Assembly (NCBI GenBank): GCA_902790935.1
Contig: CADATP010000006.1
Location: 1-56,730 of the forward strand
Length of the DNA: 56,730 nucleotides
Reading direction: 5' to 3'
Origin: an uncultured Lachnospiraceae bacterium
Lineage (GTDB): Bacteria; Bacillota; Clostridia; Lachnospirales; Lachnospiraceae
Positions within the stretch are counted from its first letter, which is position 1; each line of letters begins with the position of its first letter. Positions 17,165 through 25,307 of the stretch are shown here, piece by piece. The position numbers and the translations under genes are program-made. The notes below the pieces were generated by a model. The model did no database searches, was not told the DNA's origin, and was given only the letters and a program-made list of their open reading frames with translations.

Positions 17165-18184
17165 TTATTTATTGTATAATCCTGCGTTCTCAAGGAATGA
17201 AGTGTTAACAAGATCCTTTACATCAAACTTTGATGTGATGTTTCCGTTATCGTAAGCAAACTGAATTGAATCTTCAAGACCTCCCTCAAGATTTTCCTGC
17301 CATCCGATAACCCAATCTCTGGTTTCAAAATATGTTCTTACTCCCTCGATATCGCTACCGTTAAAATCAGATACAATCTTTACAGCCTCGTCAGGATTCT
17401 CAAGTCCCCACTTTGTAGCCTTATCAAGAACCTTAAGAACTCTGCTGACAATCTCGGGATTCTTCTTTGCAAAATCTCCCTTTGCCAAAATAAATACAGG
17501 CTGAACATTGTAATCCTTGTTTGTTACGATGAGCTTTCCTCCGGTCTGTTCAAGTGTGGGTTCAAAGGGCTGCGCTGCAATTACAGTATCAAGATCACCT
17601 GCTACGATAGCGGCAATTCCTTCTGCTGAACCGATATTAACAAGAGTTACGTCGGACTCTTTTAATCCTTCCTTTTCCAGAATCTTAAGAATGAGCTGGT
17701 GTGTGGTTGTTCCTGCTCTGTATCCAAGTCTTTTTCCTTTAAGGTCTTTTGTTGATTCAACTCCCGAATCAGGGCCTGCAATAAGGGCATATGCGTTGTC
17801 TGAAAGCCATAAAGTGGAAATAATCTGAACATCAATACCGTTTGCAAATCCCTGTATAGCAGGTGTGTCTCCGTAAGCTGCAAAGTCAAGCTCACCGGCT
17901 GTTATTGCTTCGTTAATGGCGGGACCGTTCTCAAAAACAAGCACTTCAAAGTTGTAGTCGTCTCCAAACTCTTCGGCAAAAAATCCTTTTTCCAAAGCTA
18001 TCTTTGCGGGAATATAATTTGCCTGATCCGCAAATCTGATTGTTCTTGCAGTATTAAGCTCTCCGGAATTCTCAGCGCTGACATTTCCTGCAGAGCAGCC
18101 TGTTAAAGCTCCTGCCGCAAGTGTTAAAGCAGCTACAATTCCTGTCAACTTTCCAAATAAAGCCTTATTCTTCAAATTTTTCAT
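17165..18184 (-). CDS. ssuA: sulfonate-type ABC transporter substrate-binding lipoprotein
   Basis: The protein (339 aa) has a lipoprotein signal peptide with lipobox ALTGC (Cys about 30). The mature part is an SsuA/NMT1-like binding protein: IRFADQANYIPAKIALEKG, then GELDFAAYGDTPAIQG, GKRLGYRAGTTTHQLILKI and VAGDLDTVIAAQPFEP. It should capture the substrate outside the cell and deliver it to the permease. It starts 12 bases after the PPOX-fold gene ends, so the enzyme genes and transporter are probably one operon. The ligand (sulfonate, taurine, other) cannot be read from sequence. Confidence 0.9.
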   Translation of the reverse strand: MKNLKNKALFGKLTGIVAALTLAAGALTGCSAGNVSAENSGELNTARTIRFADQANYIPAKIALEKGFFAEEFGDDYNFEVLVFENGPAINEAITAGELDFAAYGDTPAIQGFANGIDVQIISTLWLSDNAYALIAGPDSGVESTKDLKGKRLGYRAGTTTHQLILKILEKEGLKESDVTLVNIGSAEGIAAIVAGDLDTVIAAQPFEPTLEQTGGKLIVTNKDYNVQPVFILAKGDFAKKNPEIVSRVLKVLDKATKWGLENPDEAVKIVSDFNGSDIEGVRTYFETRDWVIGWQENLEGGLEDSIQFAYDNGNITSKFDVKDLVNTSFLENAGLYNK

Positions 18185-18196
18185 AATTTTCTCTCC

Positions 18197-18685
18197 TTAA
18201 TTTGCGTATCTGTACTCGTCTTTTGCAAGTCTGTCTACGTGAATCTCATATGGATTTGATGTCTCAAGGACCTCTCTTCTTGCTAAGAATGTCTGCTCTG
18301 AAGTGCTCTCAACATCGATAAGCCAAATGGATGAAAGGTCGATATCTTTGCCCTTTTTCTCCTGCACAGCAACATATGCATCAATAAACTCTTTACCAGA
18401 ATTTATAGTCTTATAAGCTTTTCCCTTTATGAGATAGCTCTTCCTGTCGGGAGTAATGATGTTTATTGCAATATACTTGTCAAACCATATGGAATATACA
18501 AGATTTTTCTGGGTCTGTGACTTTTCCAAAAGTTCCAGAAATCTTATCCTGCCGTTTTCATCAACAGTAAGAGACCCCTTGGGAGTAACATGTGGAATTC
18601 CCTCTTTGCTGATTGTTGCCACAACCTTAATGGAATCAGGATTGTTTATGGCATCTATAATTTCTTTGCTAAGCTGATTACTCAT
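18197..18685 (-). CDS. PPOX-class FMN-binding split-barrel protein
   Basis: The protein (162 aa) has the pyridoxamine-phosphate-oxidase-like split-barrel pattern: an N-terminal helix, then IKVVATISKEGIPHVTPKGS (about 19-38), DENGRIRFLEL and KYIAINIITPDRKSYLIKG. The fold binds FMN or F420 as a dimer and serves in flavin reductases, hydrogenases and small oxidoreductases. It lies between a radical SAM gene (19 bases upstream) and ssuA (12 bases downstream). In an anaerobe it could supply electrons or act on the imported compound in place of the SsuE/SsuD flavin pair. That role is hypothesis. Confidence 0.8.
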   Translation of the reverse strand: MSNQLSKEIIDAINNPDSIKVVATISKEGIPHVTPKGSLTVDENGRIRFLELLEKSQTQKNLVYSIWFDKYIAINIITPDRKSYLIKGKAYKTINSGKEFIDAYVAVQEKKGKDIDLSSIWLIDVESTSEQTFLARREVLETSNPYEIHVDRLAKDEYRYAN

Positions 18686-18704
18686 TGTTCCTATCCTTTC
18701 TTCT

Positions 18705-19958
18705 TTAAATTCTGTCGAGATTTAAATTGGGATGCATTCCGCACTTTCTGTAGCTGTCCATGTCTGCGCTGAGACCATACTTTTTATTAATCTCATACAA
18801 TCCCTTGGTAAGCTGAACATAGTAATCCAGCGAAGGATTAAGCTGTCCTCTAAAAATTGAATTGTCTCCCACATGCCAAATATCATGCTTAAGAAGTACG
18901 CCGTGAGAAGCCATTTCCTCAGCGGTTTCAAAGTCCTTTTTAAGGGCTTCTGCTTCTGTTTTAAAGCCATTGGGTGAAGCTAGCTCAACTCCTGAAACAA
19001 GTCCTGTGTCAACATATCCCTTTCCGAATACATCAACCGCGTCAAATAGTCTTTTCTTCCACTCCTCGTGTGAAATAGCTTTTGCCTTACCCGGGCAAAT
19101 CCACTGATAAAGTTCATCGTCAAATACTTCAAGGTCTGTGGTGTAACTTGTAAGTCCTGTCTGATCGTAAAGCCTTTGAAGCTGTTCCTTGTCAAACGCC
19201 GTTGTATTAATCTGGCTGGGCCACTTTTTTGTCTTAAAGACCGTTCCCATTGCCTGAAGTACATCAATGTAAATCTGAAGTTCATCTTCGCAGAGCTTTG
19301 GGCCGCTTAAAATGCTTCCGCCCGTAAGGATTACACCAACAAATCTTCCGGGTTCCTTAACAAGCTCTCTCATTGTCTCTTCAACATCCTGAAGATTAAT
19401 CAAGTCGTCAGGCTTACCATGATACTTAACTCCGCTTGAACCAATCGAGCAGTACTTGCATCCATCCTTGGCACACTCCCAGAAATGGCAGAATTTACTG
19501 GGCTGAAGAGAATATCTCTGAGGTCTTGCCTGAATAACATTCTTCATTGGAGTTCCGCGACTGGTAAACTTATCAAAGAACTTGGGCTTTTCCCAGAAAG
19601 AAACCTCTTCATATACCTTGCCCTGATCCACAAGAACGATTTTGTTGTCTACAACATCAACCAGATAAGGATCTCTTGCGGTCTTAGTCGTATCCTCTGA
19701 AACTACCAAATGGCTGCCGTCTCTTAATGTTAGGGATGCAGGAACCTTTCTGAATGTACCGTCTCTAAGCTTATATTCTGTGACCTGATGAATCGAATCA
19801 TCCAGTCTTTCAAGAGCTGCATCTGTATAGAAAACTCCACGTCTGTGAGCGTCTATTTCCAATATGGCGATGGGCGGAAGCTCCGGATATTTCTTTATGA
19901 TTTCCTCAATGCTCTCCTCCTTTTTTCTCCATTCCTGATCGTACTGTAATCCTGCCAT
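18705..19958 (-). CDS. radical SAM protein with atypical cysteine motif
   Basis: The protein (417 aa) has about 150 N-terminal residues of unknown fold, then a radical SAM-like core. The cysteines are C157, C162, C167 and C170, giving CX4CX4CX2C instead of the standard CX3CX2C; KYCSIGSSG follows the last pair. LTGGSIL (211-217) fits the SAM-contacting GGE position. The later part, with LEVFDDELYQWICPGK and GYVDTGLVSGVE, resembles biotin synthase/ThiH-like TIM barrels. GGAGGG overlaps the end of metK and the ATG follows its stop by 3 bases, so it is tightly coupled to SAM synthesis. Downstream are an FMN-binding protein and a sulfonate-type importer. Function is unknown; I infer a role in anaerobic organosulfur conversion. 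Confidence 0.82.
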   Translation of the reverse strand: MAGLQYDQEWRKKEESIEEIIKKYPELPPIAILEIDAHRRGVFYTDAALERLDDSIHQVTEYKLRDGTFRKVPASLTLRDGSHLVVSEDTTKTARDPYLVDVVDNKIVLVDQGKVYEEVSFWEKPKFFDKFTSRGTPMKNVIQARPQRYSLQPSKFCHFWECAKDGCKYCSIGSSGVKYHGKPDDLINLQDVEETMRELVKEPGRFVGVILTGGSILSGPKLCEDELQIYIDVLQAMGTVFKTKKWPSQINTTAFDKEQLQRLYDQTGLTSYTTDLEVFDDELYQWICPGKAKAISHEEWKKRLFDAVDVFGKGYVDTGLVSGVELASPNGFKTEAEALKKDFETAEEMASHGVLLKHDIWHVGDNSIFRGQLNPSLDYYVQLTKGLYEINKKYGLSADMDSYRKCGMHPNLNLDRI

Positions 19959-19961
19959 TGG

Positions 19962-21152
19962 TTATCCCTCCATAAGTGCTGACCTAATTTCCTCCACCTT
20001 GTTCAAATGCTCCCAAGTAAGGTCAATGTCAGTTCTTCCAAAATGTCCGTATGCTGCTGTCTTTTTATAAATAGGTTTTCTCAAATCCAGCGCATCAATA
20101 ATTGCCGCAGGTCTTAAATCGAACACCTTCTCAATTACTTCCTCGATTTTTTCATCGCTGTACTTTCCGGTTCCGAAAGTCTCTACAGTTATTGAAACCG
20201 GCTTTGCTACTCCGATTGCATACGCGAGTTCTACCTCGATCTTGTCAGCAGCTCCCGCAGCCACCAGGTTTTTAGCAACCCATCTTGCAGCGTATGCTGC
20301 AGATCTGTCAACCTTTGTGGGGTCCTTTCCTGAAAATGCTCCGCCTCCGTGTCTTCCCGTTCCGCCATATGTATCAACAATGATCTTTCTTCCTGTAAGT
20401 CCCGAATCACCCTGTGGTCCTCCGATAACAAATCTTCCTGTGGGATTTACGTAGTAAATCGTCTCGTCATCTAAAAGCTCCGCAGGGATAACCGGCTTAA
20501 TTACGAACTCGATAATATCTCTTCTTATTCTGTCAAGGGAAACTTCTTCTGAGTGCTGAGTTGAAATAACAATTGTGTGTACTCTCTTTACCGTCTTTCC
20601 GTCATCTCCGAATTCCACGGTAACCTGGCTCTTTCCATCCGGTCTGAGATATGGAAGTGTTCCCTCTTTTCTTACCCTTGCAAGCTGTCTTGTAAGTCTG
20701 TGTGCAAAAGAAATTGCGGGTGGAAGGTATTCCGGCGTCTCATTGGTTGCGTATCCAAAAATGATTCCTTGGTCTCCTGCACCTGTACCATAATCTTTTG
20801 TCTCTCCCTCTACCTTTGATTCAAACGCCTTATCTACACCAAGTGCGATGTCTGCTGACTGCTCATCGATTGAAGTAAGTACAGCAATTGATCTTGCGTT
20901 ATAACCGTCTACGTTATTGACATAGCCGATTTCCTCGATGGTATCTCTTGCGATCTTCGCAATGTCTACATAAGCCTTTGTAGTGATCTCTCCAACGATA
21001 AGAGCGATTCCTGTAGCTACGGTGGTTTCAGCGGCTACTCTTGAATAGGGATCCTGCTCAAGGAGTGCATCTAAGATAGCATCCGAAATCTGATCCGCGA
21101 TCTTGTCGGGGTGTCCTTCCGTAACTGATTCTGATGTAAATAACTTTCCCAT
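19962..21152 (-). CDS. metK: S-adenosylmethionine synthetase
   Basis: MetK condenses methionine and ATP to S-adenosylmethionine. The protein (396 aa, usual length) has [20 protein letters not shown] at the N-terminus, the signature [12 protein letters not shown] (about 121-132) and [16 protein letters not shown] (about 270-285). It is the first gene of the radical SAM/PPOX/ABC cluster, which suggests that SAM supply and the downstream radical SAM enzyme are coupled. A promoter lies at 21210-21238. The untranslated leader is only about 50 bases, too short for an S-box riboswitch. Confidence 0.97.
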   Translation of the reverse strand: MGKLFTSESVTEGHPDKIADQISDAILDALLEQDPYSRVAAETTVATGIALIVGEITTKAYVDIAKIARDTIEEIGYVNNVDGYNARSIAVLTSIDEQSADIALGVDKAFESKVEGETKDYGTGAGDQGIIFGYATNETPEYLPPAISFAHRLTRQLARVRKEGTLPYLRPDGKSQVTVEFGDDGKTVKRVHTIVISTQHSEEVSLDRIRRDIIEFVIKPVIPAELLDDETIYYVNPTGRFVIGGPQGDSGLTGRKIIVDTYGGTGRHGGGAFSGKDPTKVDRSAAYAARWVAKNLVAAGAADKIEVELAYAIGVAKPVSITVETFGTGKYSDEKIEEVIEKVFDLRPAAIIDALDLRKPIYKKTAAYGHFGRTDIDLTWEHLNKVEEIRSALMEG

Positions 21153-21209
21153 TTTCCTTTACCTTTCTTTTCCGGCGTTTTTCTTCCGCCTTATTTAATC
21201 GTTTTTAAG

Positions 21210-21238
21210 ATACTATCACCGGGAGCACATCCTGAAAA
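21210..21238 (-). promoter_or_regulatory. promoter for metK cluster with candidate operator upstream
   Basis: On the minus strand TTTTCA (21238-21233) and TAGTAT (21215-21210) are spaced 17 bases. Immediately upstream lies the palindrome TTACGTAA (21239-21246), overlapping the near-palindrome TAAGCCTTA (21244-21252). A LysR-type activator could bind there. Confidence 0.45.
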
Positions 21239-21275
21239 TTACGTAAGCCTTATTGTCAGTGATAAAAAAAACTTA

Positions 21276-21304
21276 TGACACAGAGGGACGGGGATAGGGG
21301 GTCA
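21276..21304 (+). repeat. 29-bp REP-like palindromic repeat, copy 4
   Basis: The unit starts TGACACAGAGGGACGGGG and ends GGGGGTCA. It is the first of two direct copies separated by 3 bases, in the divergent gap between metK and the lipoprotein gene, just upstream of the metK promoter. Confidence 0.85.
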
Positions 21305-21307
21305 CAA

Positions 21308-21336
21308 TGACACAGGGGGACGGGGGTGGGGTGTCA
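21308..21336 (+). repeat. 29-bp REP-like palindromic repeat, copy 5
   Basis: The unit starts TGACACAGGGGGACGGGG and ends GGGTGTCA, in direct orientation 3 bases after copy 4. Confidence 0.85.
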
Positions 21337-21381
21337 TTCGCCAAATTTGTTCAAATTGCCACTTTCACTTATCTTTTGGTG

Positions 21382-21390
21382 TGGTATACT
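21382..21390 (+). promoter_or_regulatory. extended -10 promoter for lipoprotein gene
   Basis: TG-N-TATACT (TATACT at 21385-21390) is an extended -10 element, with a weak -35 (CTTTCA) 17 bases upstream. A small GCGCT/AGCGC hairpin (21403-21415) lies in the leader before the ribosome site. Confidence 0.55.
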
Positions 21391-21437
21391 TGTACAGTCT
21401 TTGCGCTCGTAGCGCATGACAGAATGGAGAAGAAAAA

Positions 21438-22511
21438 ATGAAAAGAAAAAGTTTACTTATCGTATTCATCGCAGCAGGTCTTCTTACCGCTTGCGGAAGT
21501 AAGAATACTCAGCCTCAGGAAGCGGCTGAAACAGATGTAACAAGCAGCGTTTCCGAAGATGCGGCAGTTTCAGAAGTTCCCGCATCAGAAGCCGGAGAAA
21601 CAAAACCTGAAGAAGAAACAGCTTCTTCCGATGAAGCTGATGCACCTTTCGAGATAGAGCCCGTTGCTGAATCAGAAAAAATCTACGTATCGCCCGAAAA
21701 GACACCTGCAAAGTTTAAAGATGCAGAGGAGATTTCTTTTGATGAGTGGTATGAGTTTGATACTGCCAAGACTTACACTTTTGAAGTAGAAAGCTCGTCA
21801 AAGTTTGTTTTCACCTTTGAGAACGGCCCTGACGCCGATCTTTACGATTGCAACGGCGATATTCTCAAGAACTTTATGTTCGATAATAAGGTGAACTGGG
21901 AAGACTCAAAATACATCGCCGACAGCACCTACTATCTTAAGGCAGGTCGTTACTATCTGCAGGTTACAAAGCATAACGATACCGGAAGATACTTCGATCC
22001 GAGATTAAATGATCCCGACTCAGTATGTGTGGAATGTGAAGATTCAAATGAGTCTTTTGTTGAAAGCTATAATTTAAGCGACGACTCAGCAGAGGATGCT
22101 AATGTAATAAATCTTGGAAAGAATTATTACGGACAGCTTGGATTTGATGATACTGCTGACGTATTCAAATTCACCCTTCCCAAAGCAGCGGAAGTAACCA
22201 TTTATTACAAGTCCACTCTTTCACACGCTAAGTATGGTCTTATCGATTCAGAACTCAAGATGGTTCCCGAAAACCTGGACGATAACGCCTCCAAGCTCGC
22301 TGAAAGAATCGGAAAATCAGATTTAGATGTTGAGATCTTAAAGGCACTGTTCTCTGAGCCCAGATCAATTCCCGACGGCCAGGACAGCGTCGTACAAAAG
22401 ATTCAGCTTGAAGCAGGCGATTACTACTTCAGCGCTATGGGCGATGCCTGGGGTGGTGAGGCTCTCGAGTATCATTCAGGTACATACGAGTTCAAAATTT
22501 CAGTAGAATAA
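21438..22511 (+). CDS. putative secreted lipoprotein
   Basis: The protein (357 aa) has a lipoprotein signal peptide and lipobox (LLTACGS, Cys19), then an acidic Glu/Ser/Ala/Thr-rich linker (about 25-75) typical of cell-wall-spanning spacers. After that come two beta-rich units, about 90-200 and 205-355. Both have the alternating pattern of pre-peptidase-C-like beta sandwiches (KTYTFEVESSSKFVFTFENG; YYLKAGRYYLQV; DVFKFTLPKAAEVTIYY; LEAGDYYFSAMGDAWGG). I cannot name a family with certainty. It is monocistronic with a promoter at 21382-21390 and a strong terminator at 22542-22570. Confidence 0.8.
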   Translation: MKRKSLLIVFIAAGLLTACGSKNTQPQEAAETDVTSSVSEDAAVSEVPASEAGETKPEEETASSDEADAPFEIEPVAESEKIYVSPEKTPAKFKDAEEISFDEWYEFDTAKTYTFEVESSSKFVFTFENGPDADLYDCNGDILKNFMFDNKVNWEDSKYIADSTYYLKAGRYYLQVTKHNDTGRYFDPRLNDPDSVCVECEDSNESFVESYNLSDDSAEDANVINLGKNYYGQLGFDDTADVFKFTLPKAAEVTIYYKSTLSHAKYGLIDSELKMVPENLDDNASKLAERIGKSDLDVEILKALFSEPRSIPDGQDSVVQKIQLEAGDYYFSAMGDAWGGEALEYHSGTYEFKISVE

Positions 22512-22541
22512 AAATATAGAGTTTAATCTCTTCAGACGTAA

Positions 22542-22570
22542 AAACCCGCTGCAAAATAAGCAGCGGGTTT
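22542..22570 (+). terminator. intrinsic terminator after lipoprotein gene
   Basis: AAACCCGCTGC (22542-22552) pairs with GCAGCGGGTTT (22560-22570) over 11 bp, followed by GTTATTTC. It is U-rich on both sides. Confidence 0.85.
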
Positions 22571-22587
22571 GTTATTTCAGTTTAGGA

Positions 22588-22616
22588 TGACACCCCGGGA
22601 CGGGGGTGGGGGGTCA
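22588..22616 (+). repeat. 29-bp REP-like palindromic repeat, copy 6
   Basis: A single unit starting TGACACCCCGGGACGGGG and ending GGGGGTCA, located 17 bases after the lipoprotein terminator. Confidence 0.82.
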
Positions 22617-22637
22617 TTTTTAGCAATATTTACGCAG

Positions 22638-22668
22638 TTTGAGGAATGATACGCGTATTAATTTGAGG
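22638..22668. promoter_or_regulatory. palindrome and direct repeats upstream of xylosidase
   Basis: Two direct copies of TTTGAGG (22638-22644 and 22662-22668) flank the perfect 10-bp palindrome ATACGCGTAT (22649-22658), about 75 bases before the GH120 start. The second TTTGAGG may also serve as a -35 (TTGAGG). This arrangement is a candidate binding site for a sugar-responsive regulator; none is encoded nearby. Confidence 0.35.
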
Positions 22669-22744
22669 TACTTTTGGGTATATTCAGATTATGAGAAGCC
22701 CGTAAATCGGGGAAATAAGCACTATCTAATAACAAGGAGGCTAT

Positions 22745-24754
22745 ATGCAGAAAAACAGGATTATTTACGTTGATATTAACGCTTCCAAAGAGGGAAACGG
22801 AAGCAAGGAGATGCCCTTTAAGCATATTAATGATGCGGCAAAGGTTGCAAAGCCGGGCGATGAGGTTATCGTTGCTCCCGGCGTCTACAGAGAGTATGTC
22901 TGCCCTGTAAATGCCGGACTCGAAGATGCAAGAATCACATATCGCTCAGAAAAGCCCCTGGGGGCTGTAATAACCGGTGCCGAAGAGGTTAAAACCTGGA
23001 AGAAATATAAAAAGGACGTTTGGACCGCAAGGATCAATAACTCAATCTTCGGCTCCTACAATCCTTACAAAGAGTATGTCTACGGAGACTGGTATTTTGC
23101 CCCCAGGATCCGCCACACCGGCTGCGTATTTTTAAACAACCTCGCAATGTACGAGACCGCGTCCCTTGATGAGTGTATCAAAGCCGAAGCCGACGAATAC
23201 GCTTGGAACGCCGAAGAATCAAGGTTTAAATGGTACACAGAGCAGGATGGAGACGAGACCGTTCTTTACGCCAACTTCAGAGGCGCTGACCCCAACAAGG
23301 AAAATGTCGAAGTTACGGTAAGAAGAAACTGCTTCATGCCTGACAAGAATTATGTAAACTATATAACAGTAAGCGGCTTTAATATCAATAAGGCAGCTCC
23401 TACCTGGGCTCCTCCCGCCGCATATCAGGACGGTATGGTCGGACCTCATTGGTCAAAGGGATGGATCATCGAGGACTGCGAGATCTACGGAAGCCGTTGC
23501 TGCGGTATCTCCCTCGGAAAGTATTACGACCCCGAAAACAATATGTACTTTACCGAGAAATACGTTAAAAGCCCTACTCAGATGGAGCGCGACGCTGTCT
23601 GCAGAGGCCAGTATCACGGATGGACAAAGGAGCGCATCGGAAGCCATATCATCCGCCGCTGCAATGTACACCACTGCGAACAGACAGGTATCGTAGGACG
23701 TATGGGAGGAGTCTTCTCAACTATTGAAGACTGCCACATCCACCACATCTGCAACTCTTCACAGCTTGCAGGCGCTGAAACCGCTGGTATCAAGCTTCAT
23801 GCCGCTATCGACGTTACGATCCGCAGGAACCATATCCACGACTGTATCGAAGGAGTCTGGCTTGACTGGGAAGCGCAGGGTGCGAGAATTACCCAGAACC
23901 TCTTCCACAATAACCAGAGACCCGAGGGCGTAAAGATAAGAGACGGCATCATGTTCAACACCGATATCTTTATCGAGGTAGGACACGGACCCACACTTAT
24001 CGACAATAACCTCCTTCTTTCAAAGGTATCAATCACTATCCCCAGCGAAGGAATCGGCGTTGTGAACAATCTGATACTCGGATCCTTCAGCCTTATAAAC
24101 TCCGGCGTTGACAGCGTTGTTAACGGACAGCGCGAGCCCAGATACACTCCCTACCACATCCGCCACAGGACAGAGGTAGCGGGATTTATGACGATCCTTC
24201 ATGGCGACGATCGTATCTACAACAATGTATTTGTTCAAAACTATAAGATTACCGATAAAAAGAAGACTCCTCAGGACAATGATTACGAAGCAGCAGGAAC
24301 AAAGTGCTTCGATATCTTCCCGACTTACGAGGAGTGGTATGCACCTTTTGCAGACGGAAAACTCCCGGATATGGGTGCTCTCGCAAATGCGCACTTCGGT
24401 CATCTGCCTGTATGGGTAAAGGGAAATGCTTACTTTAACGGTGCAAATGTCTGCAAACACGAGAAAGTTAAGCTCGTGGATAAAAAGAATAAAGTAACCG
24501 TGGAACTTGTAGAAAAGGACGGAAGCTATAGCCTTAAGACTAATCTTCTCCCTCTTCTTAAGGATTTCAAGAACGGCATCATTACAAGCGATACCTTAGG
24601 ATGTGCCTTCCAGCCCGAGCAAAGATTTGAAAATCCCGATGGAACCGCCATTACCTTTGACTCCGACTACTTCGGAAACCACAGAGGAATCGAAGCGATC
24701 CCCGGTCCCTTTGCGGATGAAAAAGCCGCTAAAAAAGTGCTTAGCAAGTTTTAA
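22745..24754 (+). CDS. xylC: GH120 beta-xylosidase (cytosolic, parallel beta-helix)
   Basis: The protein (669 aa) has a right-handed parallel beta-helix and resembles Thermoanaerobacterium GH120 XylC through its length. Shared motifs are FNPYKE-like GSYNPYKEYVYGDW (about 103-116), APTWAPPAAYQ, VGPHWSKGWIIED (232-244), GIKLHAAIDV, GVWLDWEAQG (370-379) and FIEVGHGP (409-416). Asp374 and Glu411 correspond to the GH120 nucleophile and acid/base positions as I recall them. There is no signal peptide, so it acts on imported xylo-oligosaccharides, releasing xylose. A strong AAGGAGG precedes the ATG. It is transcribed alone, without a transporter. Confidence 0.88.
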   Translation: MQKNRIIYVDINASKEGNGSKEMPFKHINDAAKVAKPGDEVIVAPGVYREYVCPVNAGLEDARITYRSEKPLGAVITGAEEVKTWKKYKKDVWTARINNSIFGSYNPYKEYVYGDWYFAPRIRHTGCVFLNNLAMYETASLDECIKAEADEYAWNAEESRFKWYTEQDGDETVLYANFRGADPNKENVEVTVRRNCFMPDKNYVNYITVSGFNINKAAPTWAPPAAYQDGMVGPHWSKGWIIEDCEIYGSRCCGISLGKYYDPENNMYFTEKYVKSPTQMERDAVCRGQYHGWTKERIGSHIIRRCNVHHCEQTGIVGRMGGVFSTIEDCHIHHICNSSQLAGAETAGIKLHAAIDVTIRRNHIHDCIEGVWLDWEAQGARITQNLFHNNQRPEGVKIRDGIMFNTDIFIEVGHGPTLIDNNLLLSKVSITIPSEGIGVVNNLILGSFSLINSGVDSVVNGQREPRYTPYHIRHRTEVAGFMTILHGDDRIYNNVFVQNYKITDKKKTPQDNDYEAAGTKCFDIFPTYEEWYAPFADGKLPDMGALANAHFGHLPVWVKGNAYFNGANVCKHEKVKLVDKKNKVTVELVEKDGSYSLKTNLLPLLKDFKNGIITSDTLGCAFQPEQRFENPDGTAITFDSDYFGNHRGIEAIPGPFADEKAAKKVLSKF

Positions 24755-24765
24755 ATCGGCGCAGG

Positions 24766-25239
24766 CTAACAGACTTCTATAAATATGCTGCTGTCACGGC
24801 GTCCGTCGTCTACTATGATACGGACGCCTTCTTCTATGTATGCAAAGCCTTCGGATGCCTTGTATTCCACTATTTTCCCGAACTGCTCAGTCGCGATCCG
24901 TATATTTTCACCGAAAAAGTACGCTCCTTCACCTATTAGAAAGGCGAAGGAAATGCCTTCTTTTGATGCTTTTTGCAAACAAAAGTCAAAGTCCTTTGTT
25001 TTAAGTATTCTGTCAAAAACAAAATCAGGGTCCGTTTTCGCGGGCCCTGAGTATTTACTAACGATACTTATACTTACGTTTTGAAACCATGCCCCCATAT
25101 CTTTTAAAGCTTCCTTTGCAGCACTCTCCTCGCCTTTGGCTACTGCCGCCAGGGCGATAGGTACGCCGTTTGCTTTAATCCTTGCCTGTTGTAAAAGAAG
25201 CGCTGAGCCTTCTTTTATCTGATCTGTGATATAATCCAT
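24766..25239 (-). CDS. hypothetical protein
   Basis: I do not recognise this 157-aa protein. It is soluble, with no signal peptide: a helical N-terminal half, then a region with regular beta strands ending in EEGVRIIVDDGRRDSSIFIEV. GGGGAG precedes the ATG at 25239. It converges on the GH120 gene with 11 bases between stop codons and lies 68 bases downstream of a Ser/Thr kinase gene on the same strand, so it may share the kinase transcript. Confidence 0.65.
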   Translation of the reverse strand: MDYITDQIKEGSALLLQQARIKANGVPIALAAVAKGEESAAKEALKDMGAWFQNVSISIVSKYSGPAKTDPDFVFDRILKTKDFDFCLQKASKEGISFAFLIGEGAYFFGENIRIATEQFGKIVEYKASEGFAYIEEGVRIIVDDGRRDSSIFIEVC

Positions 25240-25307
25240 TTTCTCCCCCGGTTTAAACTAATGTATTTTATATTGTATACTATTAAATGTTTCTCTATCA
25301 GTTTTTT

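Noticed and set aside
21153-21275. SAM riboswitch (S-box, SAM-II or SMK) upstream of metK
   Set aside because: The likely leader is about 50 bases with only a small GGCG/CGCC hairpin; none of the conserved riboswitch cores are present.
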